A stretch of 13,124 nt of DNA from JBBQBQ01 sp038317685 (lineage in GTDB: Bacteria > Desulfobacterota > Desulfuromonadia > Desulfuromonadales > DDH964): assembly GCA_038317685.1 (NCBI GenBank), contig JBBQBQ010000080.1, positions 1-13,124 on the forward strand, written 5' to 3'. Under the pieces are notes generated by a model, which worked only from the letters and a program-made list of their open reading frames with translations, was not told where the DNA came from and did not search any database. Shown here piece by piece: positions 1 to 7,277 of this stretch (positions are counted from its first letter, which is position 1; each line of letters opens with the position of its first letter). Both the position numbers and the translations under genes were made by a program.

Positions 1-1229
1 CCCCGTTCCAGCCCCGTCGAACCGGGTGCCGGCATGGGGAGCAGCTGCACGGCAAAGCGCGCGCCGGGCATGGCGAGGGCCTGCAGTTCTCCCTCCACCG
101 CCGCCGCCAGGGCCTGGGCCGCGCTTCGGCGCACCGCACTCAGCACCGCTCCGGTCGTCGACAGGGCCGCATCGGCCGCCTCCAGACGGCGGCCCAGCTC
201 CTCCCGGGTCCCTTCGAGGTCGCCGAGTTCCGCCAGTTCCGCTTCGATTTCGGCACCCCGCGCCAGGGCCGCCGTGAGAGTGGCGCCGTATTTGCGTTTG
301 AGGCTCCCCAATTGCGCCAGACGGTTCTCGACCCATTCCTGGCGCTGCGGTTCGAAGTCGATGCACCGCCGGTAGTCACGCAGTTGGGCGGCGACATCTT
401 CCACCGTGAACTGGGCCGAGCGCAGCGCTTCGGCCAGGTCACCGAGGCGGGGGTCAACCCCGGCCAGAGCGGCCAATTCCGCGGCCAGGGCGTCGAGCCG
501 GCCGCAGACCGCCTCCTCGCCGGCATAGAGGGTTTCGAAGCCCCCTTCGCTGGCGGCGGCGAGACGTTCCGCATTCACCAGGAGGAGACGCTCGGCGGCC
601 AGCGCTTCATCCTCCCCAGGGACCGGCGCGACTCCGGCAATCTCCCGCGCCTGGTATTGGAGGAGGTCGAGGCGCTGCTGGCGATCCCGTTCGGCAGCTT
701 CCAGACTCGCCAGCCGGTCCGCCAGGGCCGACCGCTCCGCATACGCCGCAGCATAGGCAGCACGCTGCGGAGCGAGACCGCCAAAGCTGTCGAGGAGCCC
801 GAGGTGGGTCTCGGGGCGCTGCAGGGTCTGATGCTCGTGCTGGCCGTAGATCGCCACCAGTTTCCCGGTCAGCGGCTGGAGCTGGGCCAGGGTCGCGAGG
901 GTTCCGTTGAGGTAGAGGCGGTTCTTGCCGCTGCGCGAGACGATCCGCCGCACCAGCAGTTCCCCTTCCTCCTCGATCCCGGCCGCGGCCAGTTCGGCCG
1001 CCAGTTCCGGCTGACTCGCCAGGTCGAAGAGCGCCTCCACCGTCGCCTCCTCGGTGCCGGTGCGGATCAGCTCCGGCCGGGCCCGGGCGCCCAGGAGCAG
1101 ACCGACGGCGTCGATGATGATCGACTTGCCGGCTCCGGTCTCCCCGGTCAGGACGTTGAAGCCCCCCGCAAAACTGATTTGAAGGCGGTCAATGATGGCG
1201 AAGTTGCGGATTTGCAGTTCGACGAGCAC
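1..1229 (-). CDS. recN: DNA repair ATPase RecN (C-terminus beyond the left edge)
   Basis: SMC-like ATPase of recombinational repair of double-strand breaks, cytoplasmic. The frame is open from a GTG at 1229 to the left edge, about 409 codons of a protein usually 550-560 long. The N-terminus reads VLVELQIRNFAIIDRL, followed by Walker A GETGAGKS at residues 29-36, the classic RecN head. The middle is Ala/Glu/Leu/Arg-rich, as expected for its coiled coil. The last visible part reads LAMPGARFAV, which in RecN precedes the second ATPase half; the SGGE signature and Walker B are therefore outside the window. The GTG overlaps the nadK stop by one base (TAGTG), and a GGGGGGAG Shine-Dalgarno sequence sits about 5 nt upstream, inside the end of nadK, so translational coupling is likely. 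The GTG start probably explains why an ATG-only scan would miss the gene. Confidence 0.95.
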   Translation of the reverse strand, partial: MLVELQIRNFAIIDRLQISFAGGFNVLTGETGAGKSIIIDAVGLLLGARARPELIRTGTEEATVEALFDLASQPELAAELAAAGIEEEGELLVRRIVSRSGKNRLYLNGTLATLAQLQPLTGKLVAIYGQHEHQTLQRPETHLGLLDSFGGLAPQRAAYAAAYAERSALADRLASLEAAERDRQQRLDLLQYQAREIAGVAPVPGEDEALAAERLLLVNAERLAAASEGGFETLYAGEEAVCGRLDALAAELAALAGVDPRLGDLAEALRSAQFTVEDVAAQLRDYRRCIDFEPQRQEWVENRLAQLGSLKRKYGATLTAALARGAEIEAELAELGDLEGTREELGRRLEAADAALSTTGAVLSAVRRSAAQALAAAVEGELQALAMPGARFAVQLLPMPAPGSTGLER

Positions 1230-2083
1230 TACCGCTCCCCCCAGCGCAGCTTGGTGCGCAGTACCTCGAAGTAGTCCTTGCTGGTGCTCTTGATCAGTTG
1301 GGTGCGAATTTCCGACTGGCGCAGTTCGACGACGTCGCCGCCCCGTAGCGGCATCCCCGATTGGCCGTCGGCGGTCAGCAGCACGTCCTGGTCCTGAAAG
1401 GTGACCTGGATGCGGATTACGGCGTCCCCCGAGACGATCACCGGACGGTTGGTGAGCATGTGGGGACAGATCGGCGAGATGACCAGGCAGTTGAGGCCGG
1501 GCTGGATGATCGGGCCGCCGGCGGCGAGGTTGTAGGCGGTCGATCCGGTCGGGGTGGCGACGATGAGTCCATCGGCTTTGAAGGTCGTCAGATAGCTGCC
1601 ATCGACCCAGACCGCCATGTCGATGATCCGGGCCAGGGCCCCCTTGTTGATGACGGCGTCGTTGAGGACCACGTAGCGGGCGATCTCTGTCTCGTCCCGC
1701 CACGCCACCGCATCGAGCATCAGCCGGCTGGAGACCTCATATTCGCCGCGGAAGACCCGCTCCAGGGTTGGGAAGGTCTCCTCCCGGGTGATCTCGGTGA
1801 GAAAGCCGAGGCTCCCCAGATTGACGCCGAGGATCGGCTTCATCCGCGCCCCGACATGACGCGCCACGGAGATCAGGGTGCCGTCGCCGCCGAGAACAAT
1901 GACCAGGTCGGCCCGCTCGGGAATATCGTTGTCGACGTAGTCGCGGGCAATCCCGAGGCCCTCGGCCAGGTCCTCTTCCAGCAACACCTCCACCCCCCGC
2001 GTGGTGAGCCAGTCCATGACCTCGCGGCCGAAGACGATGGCGTTGGGATGGTGCTTCTTGGCATAGATGCCGACCCTTTGCAT
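1229..2083 (-). CDS. nadK: NAD kinase
   Basis: Phosphorylates NAD+ to NADP+ with ATP or polyphosphate; cytoplasmic. The 284-residue product has the family length. GGDGT (residues 65-69) is the catalytic Asp-containing loop, NDAVINKG (141-148) is the conserved NExxI-type segment, and DGLIVATPTGSTAY (171-184) is the glycine-rich NAD-binding segment. I chose the ATG at 2083 (MQRVGIYAKK) because AAGGA lies 6 nt upstream and NAD kinases begin with this beta strand. The open frame extends to 2212, but the extra 43 residues (Pro/Gly-rich, no homology expected) would cover the divergent promoter region. The gene is followed by recN with a one-base overlap, an arrangement known from related delta-proteobacteria. 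Confidence 0.95.
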   Translation of the reverse strand: MQRVGIYAKKHHPNAIVFGREVMDWLTTRGVEVLLEEDLAEGLGIARDYVDNDIPERADLVIVLGGDGTLISVARHVGARMKPILGVNLGSLGFLTEITREETFPTLERVFRGEYEVSSRLMLDAVAWRDETEIARYVVLNDAVINKGALARIIDMAVWVDGSYLTTFKADGLIVATPTGSTAYNLAAGGPIIQPGLNCLVISPICPHMLTNRPVIVSGDAVIRIQVTFQDQDVLLTADGQSGMPLRGGDVVELRQSEIRTQLIKSTSKDYFEVLRTKLRWGER

Positions 2084-2114
2084 GCGTTGTCCTTCGGCTG
2101 GCGGTTGTGGGATG

Positions 2115-2144
2115 TTATTACCATACCGCCCGCCGCAAGTCCAA
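2115..2144 (-). promoter_or_regulatory. Possible nadK-recN promoter
   Basis: On the minus strand TTGGAC (2144-2139) and TAATAA (2120-2115) are separated by 18 bp, about 30 bp upstream of the nadK start. The -10 match is weak (an overlapping TATGGT is the alternative). The assignment rests on position in an otherwise GC-rich spacer. Confidence 0.25.
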
Positions 2145-2168
2145 TTCTTTGCCGGAACGGAGGGCCGG

Positions 2169-2197
2169 TTGTGGGCGGCGCCGCCCTGTGCTAGAGT
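2169..2197 (+). promoter_or_regulatory. Possible rarA promoter
   Basis: TTGTGG (2169-2174) and TAGAGT (2192-2197) are separated by exactly 17 bp, ending 36 bp before the preferred rarA start. This is a moderate sigma-70-type match. It lies back to back with the nadK promoter candidate, which fits a divergent pair. Confidence 0.35.
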
Positions 2198-2233
2198 CGG
2201 CTCGCCAGGCACTTAACGGAGCGGAGGATGGAC

Positions 2234-3580
2234 ATGGACCTCTTCGATCAGGACCCCCGGACCAGGCCCGATGCGCCCCTCGCCGAGCGCATGCGCCCCA
2301 CGCTCCTCGACGAGGTCGTCGGCCAGCAACACCTCCTCGGCCCCGGCAAGCCGCTGCGCCGCCTGATCGAGACCGACCAGCTCACTTCCCTGATCTTCTG
2401 GGGCCCCCCCGGGACCGGCAAGACCACCCTGGCGCAGATCATCGCCCACTCGACCCAGAGCCGCTTCGTCTTCTTCTCGGCGGTTCTGCAGGGAGTCAAG
2501 GAGGTTCGGGAGATCGTCAAGGAGGCCCAGGAAAAACGGCGCTATCACGGCAGCAAGACGGTCCTCTTCGTCGACGAGATCCACCGCTTCAACAAAGCCC
2601 AGCAGGACGCCTTCCTCCCCTGGGTGGAGCGGGGCGAGATCATCCTCATCGGCGCGACGACCGAGAACCCCTCCTTCGAGATCATCTCCGCCCTCCTTTC
2701 CCGCTCGCGGGTCTTCGTCCTGTACCCGCTGCAGCCCGAAGAGATCCGCACCCTGCTGGAGCGGGCCCTCACCGACCCGCGCGGCCTCGCCAGCCGCGAC
2801 CTTCAGGTCTCGGCGGAGGCCCTCGACTTCCTCGCCGACCAGGCCCACGGCGACGCCCGGATCGCCCTCAACACCCTGGAGGTGGCGGCGGCGATGGCGG
2901 GGGGGAAAGAGGTCGATCTGGAGACGATGCAGGGGGCGCTGCAAAAAAGGGCCCTCCTCTACGACAAGGGGGCCGAGGAGCACTACAACGTCATCTCCGC
3001 TTTCATCAAGAGCCTGCGCGGCAGCGACCCCGACGCCGCCCTTTACTGGGTGGCGCGGATGATCGAGGCCGGCGAGGATCCTCTCTTCATCGCCCGGCGG
3101 ATGGTGATCTTCGCTTCCGAGGACGTCGGCAACGCCGATCCCCGCGCGCTGCAGATCGCCCTCGCCGTGCAACAGGCCGTCCACTTCGTCGGCATGCCCG
3201 AAGGGCGCATCAACCTCGCTCAAGCCGTCACCTACCTCGCCACCGCCCCCAAGAGCAACGCCTCCTACGCCGGCATCGAGCAGGCCCTCGCCGAGGTCCG
3301 CAGCAGCGGCGCCCTCCCCGTCCCCCTCCACATCCGCAACGCCCCGACCAAGCTGATGAAGGAACTCGGCTACCACCAGGGCTACCAGTACGCCCACAAC
3401 CACCCCGAAGCGATCGCCGCCCAGGAGCACCTGCCGGAGGCATTGGGCGGGCGCCGCTTCTATCTGCCGACGGAGCGCGGCTACGAGAAGCTGATCGGGG
3501 AGAGAATGGCTTATTGGGAGGGGCTGAAACAGGGGAAGGCCGCCGGGGAGCGGAAGCCGAAAGGGGAGGAGGGGGAGTAG
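2234..3580 (+). CDS. rarA: Replication-associated recombination protein A (RarA/MgsA, AAA+ ATPase)
   Basis: Clamp-loader-like AAA+ ATPase acting at stalled forks; the bacterial counterpart of eukaryotic WRNIP1/Mgs1. The 448 residues match the family length. The N-terminus MDLFDQ is typical. Walker A GPPGTGKT is at 57-64, Walker B with DEIHRFNK at 114-121, and the sensor-1 segment GATTENPSF at 140-148. The C-terminal tetramerisation region carries the expected GYQYAHNHP-type motif. Two in-frame ATGs exist, at 2228 and 2234. The Shine-Dalgarno GGAGG at 2223-2227 touches the first but is 6 nt from the second, so 2234 is the better start. The tail (KQGKAAGERKPKGEEGE) is charged and probably disordered. 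Confidence 0.96.
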   Translation: MDLFDQDPRTRPDAPLAERMRPTLLDEVVGQQHLLGPGKPLRRLIETDQLTSLIFWGPPGTGKTTLAQIIAHSTQSRFVFFSAVLQGVKEVREIVKEAQEKRRYHGSKTVLFVDEIHRFNKAQQDAFLPWVERGEIILIGATTENPSFEIISALLSRSRVFVLYPLQPEEIRTLLERALTDPRGLASRDLQVSAEALDFLADQAHGDARIALNTLEVAAAMAGGKEVDLETMQGALQKRALLYDKGAEEHYNVISAFIKSLRGSDPDAALYWVARMIEAGEDPLFIARRMVIFASEDVGNADPRALQIALAVQQAVHFVGMPEGRINLAQAVTYLATAPKSNASYAGIEQALAEVRSSGALPVPLHIRNAPTKLMKELGYHQGYQYAHNHPEAIAAQEHLPEALGGRRFYLPTERGYEKLIGERMAYWEGLKQGKAAGERKPKGEEGE

Positions 3581-3711
3581 CGGGATAACCCCGACAAGGT
3601 TCGCGAATCAATTCTTTCACCGGGGGAACTGCTGACACGACAGCGAGCCCAGCCGAGGCTCCTCGCCCCCCCTTAAGGTTCCCCGCTGGTCAACTGCTGA
3701 TCCTCCTGGTC

Positions 3712-4197
3712 TCAACGCCTGGCTGCCGATCGGAAAACCACCACCACCTCCGACCGCCCCGAACCCGACAAGCGCACCACCTGCATCCGATAGCCATCAA
3801 AACCGGTGTAGTTATGCCGGCTGCCGTTCTTCCGGGTGAAGGAGATGCCATCGTTGTGGTTCAGGACCTCCGTCACCGTCGCCGGCCAGGCCCCGCCGAA
3901 ATAGCCGGTCCGGACGTATCCGCCGGCGGCCTGCCCTTCGGTCAATTCCGCCAGGGAGGCAAACCGCTGGCCGACCGCCACGGAAGGGACCATCCCTGGT
4001 GCCGGAAACTGCTGCGTGGACGGCAACAAACCCCGCCGAGGGGAAGGGTCCTCGCCGGAATGGACCTCGACCCTCCTCACCGAGTCCGGCAGCAGCCGCA
4101 CTGCCAGGAGCACCAGCAACGCCACCAGGAGGACTTTCCAGAGATAGCGAAACGCGGTCAGCCGGGAGAGAATCTGCCTACCCTTGGTCACGATCAC
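3712..4197 (-). CDS. Single-pass membrane protein of unknown function
   Basis: I do not recognise a family. The product is 161 residues. A basic N-terminus is followed by one hydrophobic helix at about residues 20-36 (WKVLLVALLVLLAVRLL), then a Ser/Pro-rich linker and an extracytoplasmic domain containing GGYVRTGYFGG and SRHNYTGFDGYRM. This suggests a type II signal-anchor topology with a small beta-rich periplasmic domain. The start is uncertain: GTG at 4197, or GTG at 4191, which has GAGG about 5 nt upstream. It is convergent with rarA across a 131-bp gap holding a weak GAGCC/GGCTC stem at about 3645-3661 without a T tract. The opposite strand is also open here (3814-4302), but its product is compositionally a shadow. 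Confidence 0.6.
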   Translation of the reverse strand: MIVTKGRQILSRLTAFRYLWKVLLVALLVLLAVRLLPDSVRRVEVHSGEDPSPRRGLLPSTQQFPAPGMVPSVAVGQRFASLAELTEGQAAGGYVRTGYFGGAWPATVTEVLNHNDGISFTRKNGSRHNYTGFDGYRMQVVRLSGSGRSEVVVVFRSAARR

Positions 4198-4345
4198 CTC
4201 AAACTTCCCGGAAACTTAAGGATCGTCTCTTCCCCAGGGGCCGCCAGTGTGACCGGTAGGAATTTAGGGGGGCTATCGGGGGGCCTGCTTCGCCAGAAAT
4301 GATGCATCGTGTTCGATTTCAGCAGCGGATAAGCCAGCCAGCCGA

Positions 4346-5356
4346 TCAGCAGTGAAACTTGACAACTGCGTCGAAAAGAGGTCGTTTTCTGACTCTGATC
4401 TCGTCCGGAAGCCACCGGCTTCCGAGCCGTTCAATCTCCACCAAGCCAAAGAATTCGGCAAAGCGCTGCAGCACCCGGAGTGAGTAACAGTTGCCGACAT
4501 GCTGCTCCGGTGTCCAGAATTCGCTTGCAGGAGCTTCCTCAAGCAGTATCGGAAAGGCCTTCAGGAAGCGCTCACTATAGAACGAGTCGGGGTGCTGTTG
4601 GTGACCATGGCGGGACAGCAGAAACAACGAGAAGAGAAACGAGGATTGAATGAAAGGGAATCCAGGGTGGCGATCGAGATACCCCCATTCATACTGGCGG
4701 GCAAAAGCCTCGAACAGAACCGGATAGAGCGCCCGATTCCCCTCGGCGGCCCGGAGAATGCGACAGGTTTTCCCAAGGATGAACTTGCCACGGTATTTCC
4801 GGACCAGTCCTGCCAGTTCCGCCACCAGCCGGGTCACGTGAAGACTGGAAAAATCCGGCTCGGTGTTGATCCCGGCGAATTTCGTGACCTCCCGATATCC
4901 GTCCTCGCCATGAAAAGCCAGCGCAACCTCACGGCAGAGATTACGTGGCAAATTCCCCGTGGCGGTCGATTTGATCCCCTCGGGACCGATGGCATTCAGC
5001 AATAGATCAAGAAGATGCATGACGGGAGCATCCGGCTCCATCCCCAGCACCTCGGGAAACGTGACCAGCTGCGGGGTGTCGAACGGCGCATGGAGAATCT
5101 TGCTTATCTGCTCCGATGACAGCCCCTCAAATTCCTCCCGCCCCTGTCGATTCTTCTGGGCGATCTGCCAGCCGATAAAGGCATTCGCCTCCTTCAGCGA
5201 GCCGAAGGAGCGTCCGCGCACCATCTCCTGCACTTCGTCAGAAAAGCTCCCTACGCCTTCGAGAGAGGCGGGGGAGTCTTCTTTGCCAAGACAGCATTTC
5301 TTGTATTTTTGTCCGCTGCCGCAGGGACAGGGGTCGTTACGACCGATCTTCTCCAT
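4346..5356 (-). CDS. SEC-C zinc-motif protein of unknown function
   Basis: The 336-residue protein opens with a SEC-C motif, RNDPCPCGSGQKYKKCC at residues 6-22. Its cysteines 10, 12, 21 and 22 form the zinc site known from the C-terminus of SecA and from many stand-alone proteins. The remaining roughly 310 residues are helical, without a domain I can name, and contain an aromatic-rich stretch (RQYEWGYLDRHPGFPFIQ). I chose the ATG at 5356 because GGGAGGTG lies 4 nt upstream and SEC-C starts immediately; the frame stays open to 5677, but that extension runs antisense to abiEii. A role in metal-dependent binding is all that can be inferred. Its ribosome binding site lies close to a rhuM-like relic, so it may belong to the island. 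Confidence 0.8.
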   Translation of the reverse strand: MEKIGRNDPCPCGSGQKYKKCCLGKEDSPASLEGVGSFSDEVQEMVRGRSFGSLKEANAFIGWQIAQKNRQGREEFEGLSSEQISKILHAPFDTPQLVTFPEVLGMEPDAPVMHLLDLLLNAIGPEGIKSTATGNLPRNLCREVALAFHGEDGYREVTKFAGINTEPDFSSLHVTRLVAELAGLVRKYRGKFILGKTCRILRAAEGNRALYPVLFEAFARQYEWGYLDRHPGFPFIQSSFLFSLFLLSRHGHQQHPDSFYSERFLKAFPILLEEAPASEFWTPEQHVGNCYSLRVLQRFAEFFGLVEIERLGSRWLPDEIRVRKRPLFDAVVKFHC

Positions 5357-5378
5357 GGGACACCTCCCTGTGGTCTTG

Positions 5379-5414
5379 GTCGGGGTGATAGAGAATGGCG
5401 TTGCCGGCAAGAGA
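5379..5414 (-). pseudogene. Short relic resembling the rhuM 3' region
   Basis: The minus strand reads SLAGNAILYHPD in one frame, against FLAGNAILYRPD at residues 279-290 of the intact RhuM protein. At DNA level 5379-5414 matches 9501-9536 at 31 of 36 positions, and three of the five differences are synonymous. Flanks do not align. I read it as a remnant of a lost rhuM homologue. It is too short to exclude chance convergence fully. Confidence 0.4.
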
Positions 5415-5436
5415 GCCCACGGAAACTTGGGATGGG

Positions 5437-5493
5437 TCAACTGCCACCCGAATTGAATCTGTTGATGGCCTCTTCGGAGATGAAGTTCAGCAT
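5437..5493 (-). CDS. Possible micro-ORF downstream of abiEii, perhaps frameshifted
   Basis: An 18-codon frame (MLNFISEEAINRFNSGGS) starts at ATG 5493 with AGGAAGAGG about 7 nt upstream, 15 nt after the abiEii stop. A +1 shift near its end would continue into the VDPSQVSVGSLAGNAILY frame and stop near the SEC-C start. It may be a broken small gene or noise. No family is recognised. Confidence 0.2.
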   Translation of the reverse strand: MLNFISEEAINRFNSGGS

Positions 5494-5507
5494 GCTGGGG
5501 CCTCTTC

Positions 5508-6380
5508 CTATTCCTGAACGATGACAATCCTCGCTGCCACGTCCCGGAAGAAATCCGCCGACCAGAGCGCCAGGGTCTGACGATCCCGGACAAAGGGCGC
5601 AACGTCCTGCCGGGCCTGCTCGATATCGAGCTTGGCGATGGCGTCCCCGAGCAGTTCCTTGAAGGCCTCAAGGCCAAGCGGCGCCTCCCCCGACCAGTGC
5701 CCGGTCTGGCGCATGCGCTGGTCCAGGTGATGCAGGTTCAGCTGCGGGTGATGGGCCGCGTACCAGACCAGGTCGTACCAGTCGCGCCCCTTGACCCGGT
5801 TTTTCCATTTGCGGCAGAGCAGCGCGTGCATCTTGCCGGCAAAGAGGCTGGGAAGTGTAAAGCAGCGCACGGCAAAGGGAATCGGCAGCAGCAGGTAGCG
5901 GGTTGTGGTCAGAAAGTCCGGGGGCGGATCGGGGTCGACCTCGACCTTGATCTTCATCACCTGCCCCGGCGGCAGGTCCCGGACGACGCGGTCGACGGGT
6001 TCGATCACCAACAGCTCGTTGCGGGTGTTGGCCTTGAGAAAGGCCGATTGCACCGCGCTCTCCGTCGACTTGACCACCGGCTCGACCCGCACGTTGAAGC
6101 CGAAAGCACGGACCTCTTCCTCCAGCGCCGCGCTGTAACGCTCCAGGGAAAAGTCAGCAGAAGGCGCCAGCAGCGAGAAGTCGAGGTCCTCGGAAAAACG
6201 ATCGATCCCGTGCAGAATCCGCAGCGCCGTGCCGCCGTAAAAGGCCGCATGCTCGAAAAACCGGGCGCGCCACAGCCCGAGCAGGGCAATCTCCTGGATG
6301 ATCTCCCGCAGAGCCCGCACCTGATCGTCGAGGCTGCGGAATTCGTATTTGGCCAGCATCCGCGCTACCGCCTCATGCAT
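5508..6380 (-). CDS. abiEii: AbiEii/AbiGii-family nucleotidyltransferase toxin
   Basis: Toxin of the AbiE abortive-infection and type IV-like toxin-antitoxin family; characterised members are DNA polymerase beta-fold nucleotidyltransferases that arrest growth. The 290-residue product shows GGTAL (49-53) with the acidic pair in SEDLDF (63-68), a third acidic strand KIKVEVD (143-149), FAGKMHALLCR (180-190) and KGRDWYDL (197-204), the expected order of family motifs, with no key residue visibly missing. The ATG at 6380 has GGAGG about 6 nt upstream. It overlaps the end of the antitoxin gene by 8 nt (ATGCATGA), the usual coupling in AbiE pairs. It acts in the cytoplasm, and its phage-defence role is inferred from the family. 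Confidence 0.92.
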   Translation of the reverse strand: MHEAVARMLAKYEFRSLDDQVRALREIIQEIALLGLWRARFFEHAAFYGGTALRILHGIDRFSEDLDFSLLAPSADFSLERYSAALEEEVRAFGFNVRVEPVVKSTESAVQSAFLKANTRNELLVIEPVDRVVRDLPPGQVMKIKVEVDPDPPPDFLTTTRYLLLPIPFAVRCFTLPSLFAGKMHALLCRKWKNRVKGRDWYDLVWYAAHHPQLNLHHLDQRMRQTGHWSGEAPLGLEAFKELLGDAIAKLDIEQARQDVAPFVRDRQTLALWSADFFRDVAARIVIVQE

Positions 6381-7023
6381 GGCTCGCCTCCCCCGCTTTG
6401 AGGCGCGCGACCAGCTGGCTCAACAGCCACAGGCGCCGGGAACGGTAAGCGGTGGCGATGACCAGCAGTTTGTCGACATCGAGCCCCTTGAGGCCGTTGG
6501 CATCGGCGCGCAGGTTGTCAATCAGAAAGGCTCTCAGATCCCGTTGCGTTGCCAGGACGCTCCCCCGCTCGGCCACCACCCGGTCGGCCAGCGCCTTTTC
6601 CGGAACCGCCATCAAAAAGGCCCGCCCATCGGCGAGTTCGATGCGGTCGATGCCGAGGCAATAGGCCGCCAGCGGAATTCTGCGATAGCTGAAATTGCCA
6701 ACAGGGGTCTCGAAGCTGCGCGACCGGCCACAGGTGACCGAGGTGACGGTCTCGACCCGCTCAGGGATCAGGCCGTGATGATGGAGGGCATATTCCAGGG
6801 AGACGCAGGAGGGACCGTAGATCAGGTTGGCCAGGAGTTCGCGGCAATAGGGGGCGCGGCGGTACGACTCGCCGAAGAGATAGAGCCCCTTCTTGACCCG
6901 CACGATCTCCCCCTTGCGCAGCAAGGAGGTGATTTTCTTGCGCGGGTGGGCATAACCCCGCAGCGAGTCGAGCAGGGTCTGGTAGTCGAATTCCTCAAAG
7001 GGAATCGCTTGGCGCAGGTCCAT
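6373..7023 (-). CDS. abiEi: AbiEi-family antitoxin and autorepressor
   Basis: Partner of the overlapping AbiEii toxin. About 216 residues: an N-terminal winged helix (YQTLLDSLRGYAHPRKK, then LLRKGEIVRVKKGLYLF, the wing typical of AbiEi antitoxins), then a body with YGPSCVSLEYALHHHGLIPE and PEKALADRVV, which are characteristic of the family. Known AbiEi proteins bind repeats in their own promoter and repress it. Starts are possible at ATG 7029 or ATG 7023. Neither has a good Shine-Dalgarno, and a -10 candidate lies only about 10-15 bp upstream, so the message may be leaderless or nearly so. I give 7023 (MDLRQ) as the start because the first codons of the longer form add only MetLeu. Confidence 0.9.
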   Translation of the reverse strand: MDLRQAIPFEEFDYQTLLDSLRGYAHPRKKITSLLRKGEIVRVKKGLYLFGESYRRAPYCRELLANLIYGPSCVSLEYALHHHGLIPERVETVTSVTCGRSRSFETPVGNFSYRRIPLAAYCLGIDRIELADGRAFLMAVPEKALADRVVAERGSVLATQRDLRAFLIDNLRADANGLKGLDVDKLLVIATAYRSRRLWLLSQLVARLKAGEASHA

Positions 7024-7038
7024 GAGCATGCCCAGTTA

Positions 7039-7068
7039 ATAGTACATTGCTACATAGTAAGTCCACAA
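7039..7068 (-). promoter_or_regulatory. Possible abiE promoter with direct repeats
   Basis: On the minus strand TTGTGG (7068-7063) and TACTAT (7044-7039) are separated by 18 bp. A second TACTAT occurs at 7059-7054, 15 bp upstream, and the plus strand shows the direct repeat TACAT-N3-TACAT (7043-7055). These AT-rich repeats overlap the core promoter, where an AbiEi repressor would be expected to bind. The repressor role is inferred. Confidence 0.35.
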
Positions 7069-7194
7069 AAAAGTCACTTACCATGCAGAATTTCAGCACA
7101 GGCCAGGTTCTTCCATCACAAGCAGAAGGTCACGAAAAGAATATTGACCCAATGCGTTTAAGAAGGTCCCCAAAGTGGTGCCAGACCCATGGGC

Positions 7195-7238
7195 TCCAGC
7201 AGATCCTCGACGATCTCCGTCGCCAGAATCCCCGGCAT
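7195..7238 (-). pseudogene. Relic of an hsdM 3' end
   Basis: The minus strand reads PGILATEIVEDL, against PGTLAAEIVEDL near the C-terminus of the intact HsdM. At DNA level 7201-7226 matches 7952-7977 at 25 of 26 positions; similarity fades on either side. The fragment sits in the 248-bp gap between the acetyltransferase gene and abiEi. It continues to a TAA at 7160 without a recognisable gene. It looks like the residue of an earlier type I methylase cassette. The rest of the gap (7070-7194 and 7239-7277) holds nothing I recognise. Confidence 0.6.
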
Positions 7239-7277
7239 CAGCCCTTATAACCCTCGAGAAGGCCCGAAAGTCAAACG

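Noticed and set aside
312..2194. Long plus-strand open frames opposite recN and nadK (312-1274 and 1361-2194)
   Set aside because: They are antisense to genes with clear RecN and NAD kinase motifs; high GC keeps the complementary frame open and their products show only mirrored, low-complexity composition.
2107..3588. Overlapping open frames within rarA on both strands (2107-3588 plus, 2213-3430 minus)
   Set aside because: RarA motifs lie in one frame only; the others are Pro/Arg- or Gly/Asp-rich shadows.
3640..3665. GAGCC/GGCTC stem as terminator between the convergent rarA and membrane protein genes
   Set aside because: Only five base pairs and no T-run on either strand; not enough to call an intrinsic terminator.
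5697..6401. Plus-strand open frame opposite abiEii
   Set aside because: Antisense shadow rich in Gln/His/Arg; AbiEii motifs and the coupled start are on the minus strand.
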